From Salinimicrobium nanhaiense (lineage in GTDB: Bacteria > Bacteroidota > Bacteroidia > Flavobacteriales > Flavobacteriaceae), in assembly GCA_012038135.1 (NCBI GenBank), contig JAAVJQ010000001.1, positions 310,001 through 374,000 of the forward strand: 64,000 bases of DNA, read 5' to 3'. Made by a program: the position numbers and the translations under genes. Positions 52,717-60,381 of the stretch are shown here, piece after piece (position 1 is the first letter of the stretch; each line of letters begins with the position of its first letter). The notes below the pieces were generated by a model. That model was given only the letters and a program-made list of their open reading frames with translations. It searched no databases and had not been told where the DNA came from.

Positions 52717-52873
52717 GAGGCATCGAGCGTCCCGAAGCATCGGGAGAACCGCTATATCATTTATTCAAATCGACAAGATGTAGTTTAGACTCCATTTTTT
52801 TATCCCTTTTGGAATTTGGGATTTGAATTATTGGAAATTAAAAAAGCTCCTTCAAAAAAGGAGCTTTTTTTCA
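52717..52873. repeat. Array unit 2 (157 bp, type A spacer)
   Basis: A near-copy of unit 1 with the same tRNA-derived segment, the same internal hairpin and the type A spacer, again closed by the AGCTCCTT hairpin and a T-run. Confidence 0.9.
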
Positions 52874-53029
52874 GAGGCATCGAGCGTCCCGAAGCATCGG
52901 GAGAACCGCTGTTCCGGTTTTTTTGGTTAAGAGAAATTATTCAAATTATCTTTCTGACACCTTAGATATCTTGAATTCTGAATTTTAAATCCTGAATAAA
53001 AAAAGCTCCCTAACAAAGGAGCTTTTTTA
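52874..53029. repeat. Array unit 3 (156 bp, type B spacer)
   Basis: Same tRNA-derived start and TCCCGA hairpin, followed by GAACCGCTGTTCCGG. The spacer switches to type B (CTGACACCTTAGATATC, GAATTCTGAATTTTAAATCC), and the closing hairpin is AGCTCC/GGAGCT. Confidence 0.9.
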
Positions 53030-53185
53030 GAGGCATCGAGCGTCCCGAAGCATCGGGAGAACCGCTGTTCCGGTTTTTTTGGTTAGGATAAATTATTCAA
53101 ATAAACTTGTTGACACCTCAAAAATCTTGAATTCTGAATTTTAAATCCTGAATAAAAAAAGCTCCCTAACAAAGGAGCTTTTTTA
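53030..53185. repeat. Array unit 4 (156 bp, type B spacer)
   Basis: Near-copy of unit 3 with small changes in the spacer (AATAAACTTGTTGACACC). The tRNA-derived segment and hairpin are unchanged. Confidence 0.9.
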
Positions 53186-53341
53186 GAGGCATCGAGCGTC
53201 CCGAAGCATCAGGAGAACCGCTGTTCCGGTTTTTTTGGTTAAGAGAAATTTTTCAAATTATCTTTCTGACACCTTAGATATCTTGAATTCTGAATTTTAA
53301 ATCCTGAATAAAAAAAGCTCCCTAACAAAGGAGCTTTTTTA
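53186..53341. repeat. Array unit 5 (156 bp, type B spacer)
   Basis: As units 3 and 4, but the internal hairpin has one changed base (CATCAGGA in place of CATCGGGA). Its closing hairpin lies directly beside the 3' end of the intact tRNA-Cys and would serve as that gene's terminator. Confidence 0.9.
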
Positions 53342-53342
53342 G

Positions 53343-53413
53343 AGGCATCGAGCGGATTCGAACCGCTGTACAAGGTTTTGCAGACCTCTGCCTAGCCACT
53401 CGGCCACGATGCC
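53343..53413 (-). tRNA. tRNA-Cys (anticodon GCA)
   Basis: A 71-nt cloverleaf on the minus strand: acceptor GGCATCG/CGATGCC, anticodon loop CTGCAAA with GCA, T-arm AGCGG-TTCGAAT-CCGCT, discriminator T as usual for Cys. Its last 13 bases plus CT are the segment repeated in the array to its left. No CCA is encoded. Confidence 0.95.
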
Positions 53414-53495
53414 ATTGTTATAATGGAAGGCAAATGTAATAAAATTTCTCTTTTTGAGGCCGGACTTTTGCCTGTGGAGGAGAATTAACAAAAAT

Positions 53496-53852
53496 TTACC
53501 TGCTTTTGCTTCTCCTTACAGTCACCATGGCCACATTTCCACCTATCGGGGGATTGATCTTGGAAACATCAACAGTAACTCTTTGCACGATCAGCAATTC
53601 CTCAAGCACCCTGTTCAGGATCCTTTCAGCAACCGTTTCCAGCAACTTTGAACGAATAGCCATTTCCTCCTTTACGATCTTATTAAGATGCACGTAGTCA
53701 ATGGTGTCTTTTAAGGCATCAGATTTTGCCGAAAGCGATAGATCTCCCTTGACCTTTAGATCCACCCGGTAATCACTTCCTATCTGCCCTTCTTCCTCAA
53801 GGCAGCCGTGATAGGCGAATACTTTAATATTTCTGAGTTTAATACTTCCCAA
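53496..53852 (-). CDS. folB: Dihydroneopterin aldolase
   Basis: A 118-residue FolB of the folate pathway, converting dihydroneopterin to hydroxymethyl-dihydropterin. It has IKVFAYHGCLEEEGQIGSDY near the start, the TIDYVHLNKIVKEEM segment and the C-terminal KINPPIGGNVAMVTV. Length is normal. It lies next to tRNA-Cys on the same strand and is divergent from glnS. Confidence 0.92.
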   Translation of the reverse strand: MGSIKLRNIKVFAYHGCLEEEGQIGSDYRVDLKVKGDLSLSAKSDALKDTIDYVHLNKIVKEEMAIRSKLLETVAERILNRVLEELLIVQRVTVDVSKINPPIGGNVAMVTVRRSKSR

Positions 53853-53926
53853 AACTTATTTTTTGCGAAGATAAGAACATTTCTGAAGGCAAAGATGCAG
53901 GCATAAGATTGATGTATATTTTCTGT

Positions 53927-53934
53927 AAATTTGC
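53927..53934 (+). promoter_or_regulatory. Promoter -7 box of glnS
   Basis: TAAATTTG, an exact TAnnTTTG match, 23 nt before the glnS ATG. Confidence 0.5.
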
Positions 53935-53957
53935 AGCCTTAAAGATGAACCAGAATT

Positions 53958-55634
53958 ATGGCTGAAGAAAAAAGATCCCTCAATTTTATTGAGCAACTTA
54001 TAGAAGAAGATCTCAAGAACGATTATAAAAAAGAAGATTTGCAATTCAGATTTCCACCGGAACCTAACGGATATCTGCATATTGGTCATGCTTCCTCCAT
54101 TTGTTTAAATTTTGGATTGGGAGAAAAATACAATGCTCCCGTTAATCTCAGGTTTGATGATACCAACCCTATTAAAGAAGAGCAGGAGTATGTGGACGCT
54201 ATTAAAAGTGATGTGCTTTGGCTAGGTTTTAAGTGGGCTAAGGAGTGCTATGCTTCAGATTATTTTCAGCAGCTGTATGACTGGGCGGTAATGATGATCA
54301 AAAATGGAGATGCTTATGTTGACAGTCAGCCTTCCGAAGCAATTGCAGAACAAAAGGGAACTCCCACTCAGCCGGGAACCAACAGCCCTTATCGTGACAG
54401 GTCTGTAGAGGAGAACCTGGAACTTTTTGAGAAGATGAAGAAAGGGGAGACCAAAGAAGGGGAACATGTGCTTAGGGCAAAGATCGATATGGCTTCAAAG
54501 AACATGTTGATGCGCGATCCTGTAATGTACCGAACCCTGCACCGCAAACATCACCGTACCGGAAATGACTGGATGATCTATCCGCTCTACGATTGGGCTC
54601 ATGGACAAAGTGATTATATAGAATCAGTTTCTCATTCATTTTGTACGCTGGAATTTTTACCACACAGGGAGTTGTACAATTGGTTCCTTGAAAAAGTAAG
54701 TTCTGCGGAAGATTTCAGGCCGAAACAGAGGGAATTCGCCCGCCGTAATCTGAGTCATACCATCGTGAGTAAGCGAAAACTGCTTCACCTGGTAGAAAAG
54801 GGAATTGTAAAATCATGGGATGATCCCCGTATGCCTACTATTTCAGGATTAAGAAGAAGAGGTTATACGCCGGAATCTATAAGGAAATTCGCTGAAACCA
54901 TAGGGATCGCAAAAAGGGAAAATATAATTGATGTTTCCCTGCTCGAATTCTGCATCAGGGAAGACCTGAACAAGACAGCACCCCGCGTAATGGCAGTGCT
55001 TGACCCCGTGAAACTTGTGATCACCAATTATCCTGAAGGTAAGGAAGAATGGCTCGAAGCCGAAAATAATCCTGAAGATGAGAATGCAGGATCCAGAGAA
55101 TTGCCGTTTTCAAGGGAGCTGTACATTGAACAGGAAGATTTTAAAGAAGAGGCAAACCGTAAATTTTTTAGGCTTACCTTAGGAAAAGAAGTAAGGCTAA
55201 AGAACGCCTATATCATCCAGGGAGAAAGCGTAGTAAAGAACGATGCCGGAGAAATAGTGGAGATCCACTGTACTTACGATCCTAAAAGCCGAAGTGGTAG
55301 CGGTACAGAGGAATCTATGCGTAAGGTGAAGGGTACCCTACACTGGGTCTCAGCCAAACATGCGATAGAAGCGGAAGTTCGCCTTTATGACCGACTGTTC
55401 TCTGTTGATTCGCCCGATGCAGATAAGGAAAAGGATTTTCTCGACTTTTTGAATCCGGAGTCTTTAAAAATAGTTACCGCTTATCTTGAACCGGGTCTAA
55501 AAAATGTTCAGCCGGGAGATAAATTCCAATTTCAGAGGCTGGGCTATTTTAACGTTGACAAAGAAAGCACGCAGGATCACCTTGTTTTCAATAGGACGGT
55601 TACCCTTAGAGATTCTTGGGGTGGCAAGGAATAA
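53958..55634 (+). CDS. glnS: Glutamine-tRNA ligase
   Basis: A 558-residue class I synthetase with the HIGH motif in RFPPEPNGYLHIGHA and the KMSKS-like VSKRKLL. GlnRS-specific anticodon-binding beta-barrels follow from about residue 330. It charges tRNA-Gln directly, and gltX is also present in this window, as is usual in Flavobacteriia. Confidence 0.96.
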   Translation: MAEEKRSLNFIEQLIEEDLKNDYKKEDLQFRFPPEPNGYLHIGHASSICLNFGLGEKYNAPVNLRFDDTNPIKEEQEYVDAIKSDVLWLGFKWAKECYASDYFQQLYDWAVMMIKNGDAYVDSQPSEAIAEQKGTPTQPGTNSPYRDRSVEENLELFEKMKKGETKEGEHVLRAKIDMASKNMLMRDPVMYRTLHRKHHRTGNDWMIYPLYDWAHGQSDYIESVSHSFCTLEFLPHRELYNWFLEKVSSAEDFRPKQREFARRNLSHTIVSKRKLLHLVEKGIVKSWDDPRMPTISGLRRRGYTPESIRKFAETIGIAKRENIIDVSLLEFCIREDLNKTAPRVMAVLDPVKLVITNYPEGKEEWLEAENNPEDENAGSRELPFSRELYIEQEDFKEEANRKFFRLTLGKEVRLKNAYIIQGESVVKNDAGEIVEIHCTYDPKSRSGSGTEESMRKVKGTLHWVSAKHAIEAEVRLYDRLFSVDSPDADKEKDFLDFLNPESLKIVTAYLEPGLKNVQPGDKFQFQRLGYFNVDKESTQDHLVFNRTVTLRDSWGGKE

Positions 55635-55726
55635 CGACTTTTTCAGGGAGTTCAATTAAGAATACTTTAGCATTGGGTTTTTCCGATATTAACCGGTTGT
55701 TAACAGCAGTACAGTCCGGTATGGTT

Positions 55727-55734
55727 TATATTTG
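55727..55734 (+). promoter_or_regulatory. Promoter -7 box of the YtxH operon
   Basis: TATATTTG, an exact TAnnTTTG match, 32 nt before the ATG at 55767. Confidence 0.5.
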
Positions 55735-55766
55735 GTTGTAGTATTAATCTTAATAACCAACAAATC

Positions 55767-56189
55767 ATGGCAAAATCAGGAAGTACATTTTTAGCATTAC
55801 TAACCGGAGCTGCAATAGGAGCAGGTCTTGGAATGTTATATGCACCTGAGAGTGGAGAGGAAACCAGAAGAAAACTGGGAGAAAACGCAAGAAGAACTCA
55901 GGATGATCTAAATAAGCGATATCGCGAAACCTCTTCAAACCTAAGTACAAGAGCTAAAAAAGCAAAATCAGATTTTGAACTAAGACTGGAAGAAACACTT
56001 TCTTCTGCAAGTTATAAAGCCGATGAGATCCTTAGCAGCCTTGAATCTAAGCTGGAAGAGCTTAGAAAACAAAATTCAAAGTTCCAGAAGGATCGCAGTG
56101 AAGGAAATGGATCAAAATCTACTGCATCCGCTTCCGACACCGGAAAAGGTAAGAAAGGAGCCGGAGCTACAGATAATGCGGTAGGATAA
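55767..56189 (+). CDS. YtxH domain-containing protein
   Basis: A 140-residue protein with an N-terminal glycine-rich membrane segment (FLALLTGAAIGAGLGMLYAP), the YtxH signature PESGEETRRKL, a long amphipathic helix and a Ser/Gly/Lys-rich tail. Such proteins are often stress-induced envelope factors, but the role is unknown. It is the first of three genes with short gaps. Confidence 0.85.
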   Translation: MAKSGSTFLALLTGAAIGAGLGMLYAPESGEETRRKLGENARRTQDDLNKRYRETSSNLSTRAKKAKSDFELRLEETLSSASYKADEILSSLESKLEELRKQNSKFQKDRSEGNGSKSTASASDTGKGKKGAGATDNAVG

Positions 56190-56196
56190 AACGCTT

Positions 56197-56676
56197 ATGG
56201 CTTTCCAAAAGATATCCGATAATTTACACCAGTTAAACGAAAACATTAAATCCTTTGCACAAAGCAGTGCAGAGTATTATAAACTGGATTTGTTTAACAA
56301 AAGCATGAGAGGAGCTACTGCCGCCATAAAAGGTGCGGCAATAGCTTTTTTTATGTTGTTTGCCCTCATCTTTGTATCCATTGCGATTGCAGTATTCATA
56401 AGCAATCTTTTAGATTCTGCGAGCAGCGGATTCTTTATAGTTGCGGGATTCTACCTTCTAATTGGGCTTTTCTTCGTCTTTTTTGGCAGCAAAGTGATAA
56501 CAAAGGCCTTGTTACCTCCGGCTTCCAAAAAGTTCTTTAGCGAGCCTGAAAACAAGCCAAAGGAAACTCATCCCGAATTCACAGAACAAACCGACTTTAG
56601 AACAGATGAGGTGATCATTAAAGACGAGGTAGTCGTCAAGGATAAAGTAATAATAAAAGACAATGAGAGAATATAA
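56197..56676 (+). CDS. Phage holin-like (PF07332-type) membrane protein
   Basis: A 159-residue protein with two membrane helices (AIAFFMLFALIFVSIAIAVF and a second at about 85-107) and an acidic, Val/Ile/Lys-patterned C-terminus (DEVVVKDKVIIKD). It fits the putative superfamily III holin family found in chromosomes with YtxH; despite the name it is probably an envelope protein, not a phage gene. It overlaps the next gene by 14 bp. Confidence 0.8.
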   Translation: MAFQKISDNLHQLNENIKSFAQSSAEYYKLDLFNKSMRGATAAIKGAAIAFFMLFALIFVSIAIAVFISNLLDSASSGFFIVAGFYLLIGLFFVFFGSKVITKALLPPASKKFFSEPENKPKETHPEFTEQTDFRTDEVIIKDEVVVKDKVIIKDNERI

Positions 56677-56887
56677 GAACTTTGACGATATTGAAAGAGA
56701 TCTTAAACTTCTTCAGCTTCAAAAAGAGATAGATAAGGAGAAGGTTATCCTTAGCTATAACTTCACCAAAGAAAACCTGGCTCCCAAGCGTTTGCTTAAA
56801 GATGCTGCAGGGAGCATCTTTAAAAATGCACTTATTTTAAAAGGAGCCACTTCAGTACTCGGCTTTATCGGCGAAAAATTTAAATAA
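56663..56887 (+). CDS. Small hypothetical protein of the YtxH trio
   Basis: A 74-residue protein of no named family: a charged helix (FDDIERDLKLLQLQKEIDKE), then a basic segment and a weakly hydrophobic end. It follows the holin-like gene with overlap and ends just before the convergent SPFH gene. Confidence 0.7.
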   Translation: MREYKNFDDIERDLKLLQLQKEIDKEKVILSYNFTKENLAPKRLLKDAAGSIFKNALILKGATSVLGFIGEKFK

Positions 56888-57901
56888 CTATTCTTCTTTA
56901 TTATTATCCTCATCTTCCTTAGGTAGTTCGGGAGGGAGTTGCCTTTTCTTGCGCCCCAGTTTCTCCTTTCTCTTTTGATCCCTTAAGGCATTTTCCTTTT
57001 TCATTGCTTCTCCAATTTGATTGGAAGCAGTGAATGACGCGATCATATTATTCAACATGTCACTTCCTGTTTGAGGAGAATTAGGAAGCAGTATCAGGTT
57101 ACTTTGAGTTTCTTCTCCAAGGGACTGCAAGGTGTCGTAGTGCTGAGTTACAACGATAAGGGCAGAAGCTTCCTGGGAATTGATCCCGACATTATTCAGT
57201 ACATCAACACTTTCTTCTAATCCGCGGGCGATCTCACGGCGTTGGTCGGCAATACCCTGACCCTGCAGGCGTTTACTTTCAGCTTCTGCACGGGCTTTTG
57301 CTACGATCTTGATACGTTCCGCTTCAGCTTCATATTCGGCTGCTACTTTTTCTCTTTCCGAAGCATTGATGCGGTTCATAGCAGCTTTTACCTGTACATC
57401 GGGATCAATGTCTGTCACCAGGGTTTTGATGATGTCATATCCGTATTCCTCCATAGCTTCATTCAGCTCCCTTTTTACGGCAATAGCTATATCATCTTTT
57501 CTTTCAAAAACGTCATCCAGTTTCATTTTTGGCACCTCTGCCCGTACTACGTCAAAAACGTAGGAAGTGATCTGGTCATGGGAATTTTCAAGTTTATAAA
57601 ATGCATCATAGACGCGGGTCTGGATCACCTGGAACTGCACAGAGATCTTGAGTTTTACAAACACGTCGTCTTTGGTCTTGGTCTCCACGAGAACGTCGAG
57701 CTGCTGAACTTTTAAATTGATCCTTCCGGCGATCTGGTCAATTACCGGGACTTTAAAATGAAGTCCGCTATTACTTATGCGTTGAAATTTCCCAAAACGT
57801 TCAAGAATAGCAGCAGTTTGTTGTTTTACCGTAAAGATTCCGGAGAAAAGGATAATAAGTCCGAAGACAACAATTACGGCGGTTAAAATGGTGGATATCA
57901 T
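56888..57901 (-). CDS. SPFH/band 7 (stomatin-like) membrane protein
   Basis: A 337-residue protein with one N-terminal membrane helix (ILTAVIVVFGLIILFSGIF), the SPFH domain (ILERFGKFQRISNSGLHFKV onward) and a coiled coil with EREKVAAEYEAEAERIKIVA. The C-terminal tail is charged. Family members form large membrane rings and act in membrane quality control. The stop abuts the small gene on the other strand. Confidence 0.92.
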   Translation of the reverse strand: MISTILTAVIVVFGLIILFSGIFTVKQQTAAILERFGKFQRISNSGLHFKVPVIDQIAGRINLKVQQLDVLVETKTKDDVFVKLKISVQFQVIQTRVYDAFYKLENSHDQITSYVFDVVRAEVPKMKLDDVFERKDDIAIAVKRELNEAMEEYGYDIIKTLVTDIDPDVQVKAAMNRINASEREKVAAEYEAEAERIKIVAKARAEAESKRLQGQGIADQRREIARGLEESVDVLNNVGINSQEASALIVVTQHYDTLQSLGEETQSNLILLPNSPQTGSDMLNNMIASFTASNQIGEAMKKENALRDQKRKEKLGRKKRQLPPELPKEDEDNNKEE

Positions 57902-57977
57902 TGGTAGTAGTTTAATTTTAACGAAAGATATGAAAATAAACAGCTACATTTAACCCTTTCAAAAATTTCGAAAAAAC

Positions 57978-58658
57978 ATGGATTTCAAAAAATTTCTTCT
58001 TTTAGGGGTTCTTTTAATTTTTTCCTTTTCTACCCAGGCACAACGTCGAATTTGGGATGGAGAATACAATAGGTTAGGCTTGCAGGCAGGAGCTAACTAT
58101 TTCAATATTGTGACCAATGATCTGGAAGTGCAGCCAAAAGTTAGCTGGACGGCAGGATTTACAACCAGGGCTTCTTTTTACGAAAACTGGCAGTTTGTTT
58201 ACGGGATCAATTTCTACGATTTCAAACTGGATATTGATGGGAGAGAAAAAGTAGAACTTACTTCTCCAATTGAGGCTATTGAGTATAACATGATAGGAGT
58301 GCAGGGCAATTTCTTTGCCAGCTATAAACTTTTAGACCACTATTTGAGTGTGGAAGCAGGACCTGTACTGCAGGTAAACGGAAAACTCGATGCGCGGCAG
58401 GACAAGGAATTGTGGTTTGTAGGTAATACCAATGTCAACGCCATAGACATTGAAAAAATATCTACTTTTAATGTGAATCTGGCCCTGGGTTTAAGCGGCG
58501 GAATGGAAACAGTAAAGTTCTGGGCCCAATACCAATATGGGCTTAATAACATGCTCAAAGGACTAGAGGATGAAGGTTTGGAGGAAAAAGATGCGGGTAT
58601 GTCTAATTTGAAAGGCCACATGAGTATGATCGCTGCAGGAATTACAATGTTCCTGTAA
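57978..58658 (+). CDS. Porin-family outer-membrane beta-barrel protein
   Basis: A 226-residue protein with a signal peptide (about 1-21, ending STQAQ) and alternating beta-strand composition (GLQAGANYFNIVTND, WTAGFTTRASFYENWQFVYG), ending in ISMIAAGITMFL-like strands. It looks like a small eight- or ten-stranded barrel of the outer-membrane protein family PF13568 type. Its role is not known. Confidence 0.8.
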   Translation: MDFKKFLLLGVLLIFSFSTQAQRRIWDGEYNRLGLQAGANYFNIVTNDLEVQPKVSWTAGFTTRASFYENWQFVYGINFYDFKLDIDGREKVELTSPIEAIEYNMIGVQGNFFASYKLLDHYLSVEAGPVLQVNGKLDARQDKELWFVGNTNVNAIDIEKISTFNVNLALGLSGGMETVKFWAQYQYGLNNMLKGLEDEGLEEKDAGMSNLKGHMSMIAAGITMFL

Positions 58659-58676
58659 TCGAATCCAATACAAATA

Positions 58677-58717
58677 AAAAAAGCCATTTTTGAGAGGTAT
58701 CAAAAATGGCTTTTTTA
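58677..58717. terminator. Bidirectional terminator between the porin gene and gltX
   Basis: AAAAAAGCCATTTTTGA and its complement form a 17-bp stem around a 6-nt loop, with A- and T-runs on each side, between convergent genes. Confidence 0.85.
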
Positions 58718-58729
58718 ATGGGTATAATT

Positions 58730-60253
58730 CTACAGGCTTTGCTGCGCCTTCTTTAATCTTGAAAGGGTTTCTTCTTTTCCTATTGTAGCTGCGATCTCAA
58801 AAACATCCGGTCCCTGCATTGCACCAACAAGTGAAAGCCGGAAGGGTTGCATGACTTTACCAAAGCCTATTCCTTCGGAAGTGATCCATCCTTTTACTTT
58901 CTCCTGAAGATTTGCTGCTGAAAAATCGTTCTCTTTTTCTAAGATCTCAATAACCCGATCCATGACAGCTGAAGTATCTTCCTTCCAAACCTTTTTAGCT
59001 GCCTTCTCGTCGTATTTTTCCGGTGCGGTGAAGAAGTAGCTACCAATTTCCCAAAAGTCGCTTAAGAACGTCGCTCTTTCCTTCAGCATCGCAATTACTT
59101 TCGAAATATAATTCTGAGAGAAATCCAGATCCTTTTCCTGAAGCAGTTTACCAAAATCTGCAGCTAAACTCTCATTTTTTGCCTCCTGTATGTAGTGATG
59201 CTGGAACCATTTTGTTTTTTCGGGATCGAACTTAGAACCTCCTTTGGAGACGTGTTCGAAAGAAAAAGCTTTAGTGAGCTCTTCGAGAGTGTAGATCTCC
59301 TTTTCACTTCCGCCACCCGCATTCCATCCTAAGAGCGCCAGCATGTTCACAACGGCTTCCGGAAAATATCCTTCTTCGCGGTAGCCCATGGAAACATCTC
59401 CGCTTTTGGGATCTTTCCATTCCAACGGAAATACCGGGAAGCCCATTTTATCCCCGTCGCGCTTACTCAGTTTTCCTTTGCCCTGTGGTTTAAGGATAAG
59501 TGGGAGGTGAGCAAATTTTGGAGCTGTCCAATCAAAGGCTCTGTACAAAAGCACGTGCAGTGCGAGGGACGGCAACCATTCTTCCCCTCTAATCACGTGA
59601 GTGATCTTCATGAGATGGTCATCTACGATATTCGCCAGATGATAGGTAGGCATGCCATCGCTCTTAAAAAGCACCTTATCATCCAGGATCCTCGTTTCAA
59701 TATGCATTTCCCCACGAATCTCATCTTTTAGCTGCAGGGTTTCATCTTCGGGCGTTTTAAACCGGATCACATATGCTTCTCCCGATTCGATCTTCTGCCT
59801 TACTTCAGCTTCCGGAAGAGACAAAGAATTTTTCAGTTTTTGACGATTGTGCCAATTGTAGATAAAGGTTTTCCCTTTTTCTTCATGGTCCTGCCGGTGG
59901 GCATCCAGCTCTTCTGTAGTGTCAAATGCATAGTACGCATTTCCCGAAGCGATAAGCATTTCGGCAAATTCTTTGTAAAGGTGCTTTCGCTCACTCTGGC
60001 GGTAAGGACCCGCATCTTTTTCCTTTCCCGGGCCCTCATCAAAGGGTATGTTACACCAATTCAGGGAGTCAATAATGTATTGTTCTGCACCTTCCACATA
60101 ACGGGCCTGATCTGTATCTTCAATTCTTAAGATAAAATCTCCGCCATGTTTCTTTGCGAACAGGTAGTTAAAAAGAGCTGTTCTAACTCCTCCAATATGT
60201 AGTGGCCCCGTTGGGCTCGGTGCAAATCGCACCCTTACTTTTTCCATTGACAT
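58730..60253 (-). CDS. gltX: Glutamate-tRNA ligase
   Basis: A 507-residue class I synthetase (RFAPSPTGPLHIGGVRTALF with the HIGH motif; KLSKRDGDKMGF as the KMSKS motif). I start at the ATG at 60253 because an exact TAnnTTTG box lies 18 bp upstream; the longer frame from 60298 starts upstream of that promoter. Charges tRNA-Glu. Confidence 0.95.
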   Translation of the reverse strand: MSMEKVRVRFAPSPTGPLHIGGVRTALFNYLFAKKHGGDFILRIEDTDQARYVEGAEQYIIDSLNWCNIPFDEGPGKEKDAGPYRQSERKHLYKEFAEMLIASGNAYYAFDTTEELDAHRQDHEEKGKTFIYNWHNRQKLKNSLSLPEAEVRQKIESGEAYVIRFKTPEDETLQLKDEIRGEMHIETRILDDKVLFKSDGMPTYHLANIVDDHLMKITHVIRGEEWLPSLALHVLLYRAFDWTAPKFAHLPLILKPQGKGKLSKRDGDKMGFPVFPLEWKDPKSGDVSMGYREEGYFPEAVVNMLALLGWNAGGGSEKEIYTLEELTKAFSFEHVSKGGSKFDPEKTKWFQHHYIQEAKNESLAADFGKLLQEKDLDFSQNYISKVIAMLKERATFLSDFWEIGSYFFTAPEKYDEKAAKKVWKEDTSAVMDRVIEILEKENDFSAANLQEKVKGWITSEGIGFGKVMQPFRLSLVGAMQGPDVFEIAATIGKEETLSRLKKAQQSL

Positions 60254-60271
60254 AACTGCTGGTTTTGTGCG

Positions 60272-60279
60272 CAAAGATA
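60272..60279 (-). promoter_or_regulatory. Promoter -7 box of gltX
   Basis: TATCTTTG on the minus strand matches TAnnTTTG and lies inside the longer reading frame, which supports the shorter start. Confidence 0.5.
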
Positions 60280-60381
60280 AAGGTTTCTTTAGGTTCACGA
60301 AACGGCATTGAAAATGTAGAGGTTGAAGTACTTATTAGAAATTAATTGTATTTTTAGGAGATGCATAAATGTGGAGGAGGC

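Noticed and set aside
52560..53341. Regular repeats that could be taken for a CRISPR array
   Set aside because: The repeating unit is 156-157 bp with near-identical spacers within each type, is built from a tRNA end and a terminator, and no cas genes are present.
56197..56676. Holin-like gene as sign of a prophage
   Set aside because: No other phage gene is near, and this family is commonly chromosomal beside YtxH genes.
57242..57715. 157-codon plus-strand frame
   Set aside because: It is antisense to the SPFH gene and has the Phe/Ile/Ser bias expected from reading a coding strand in reverse.
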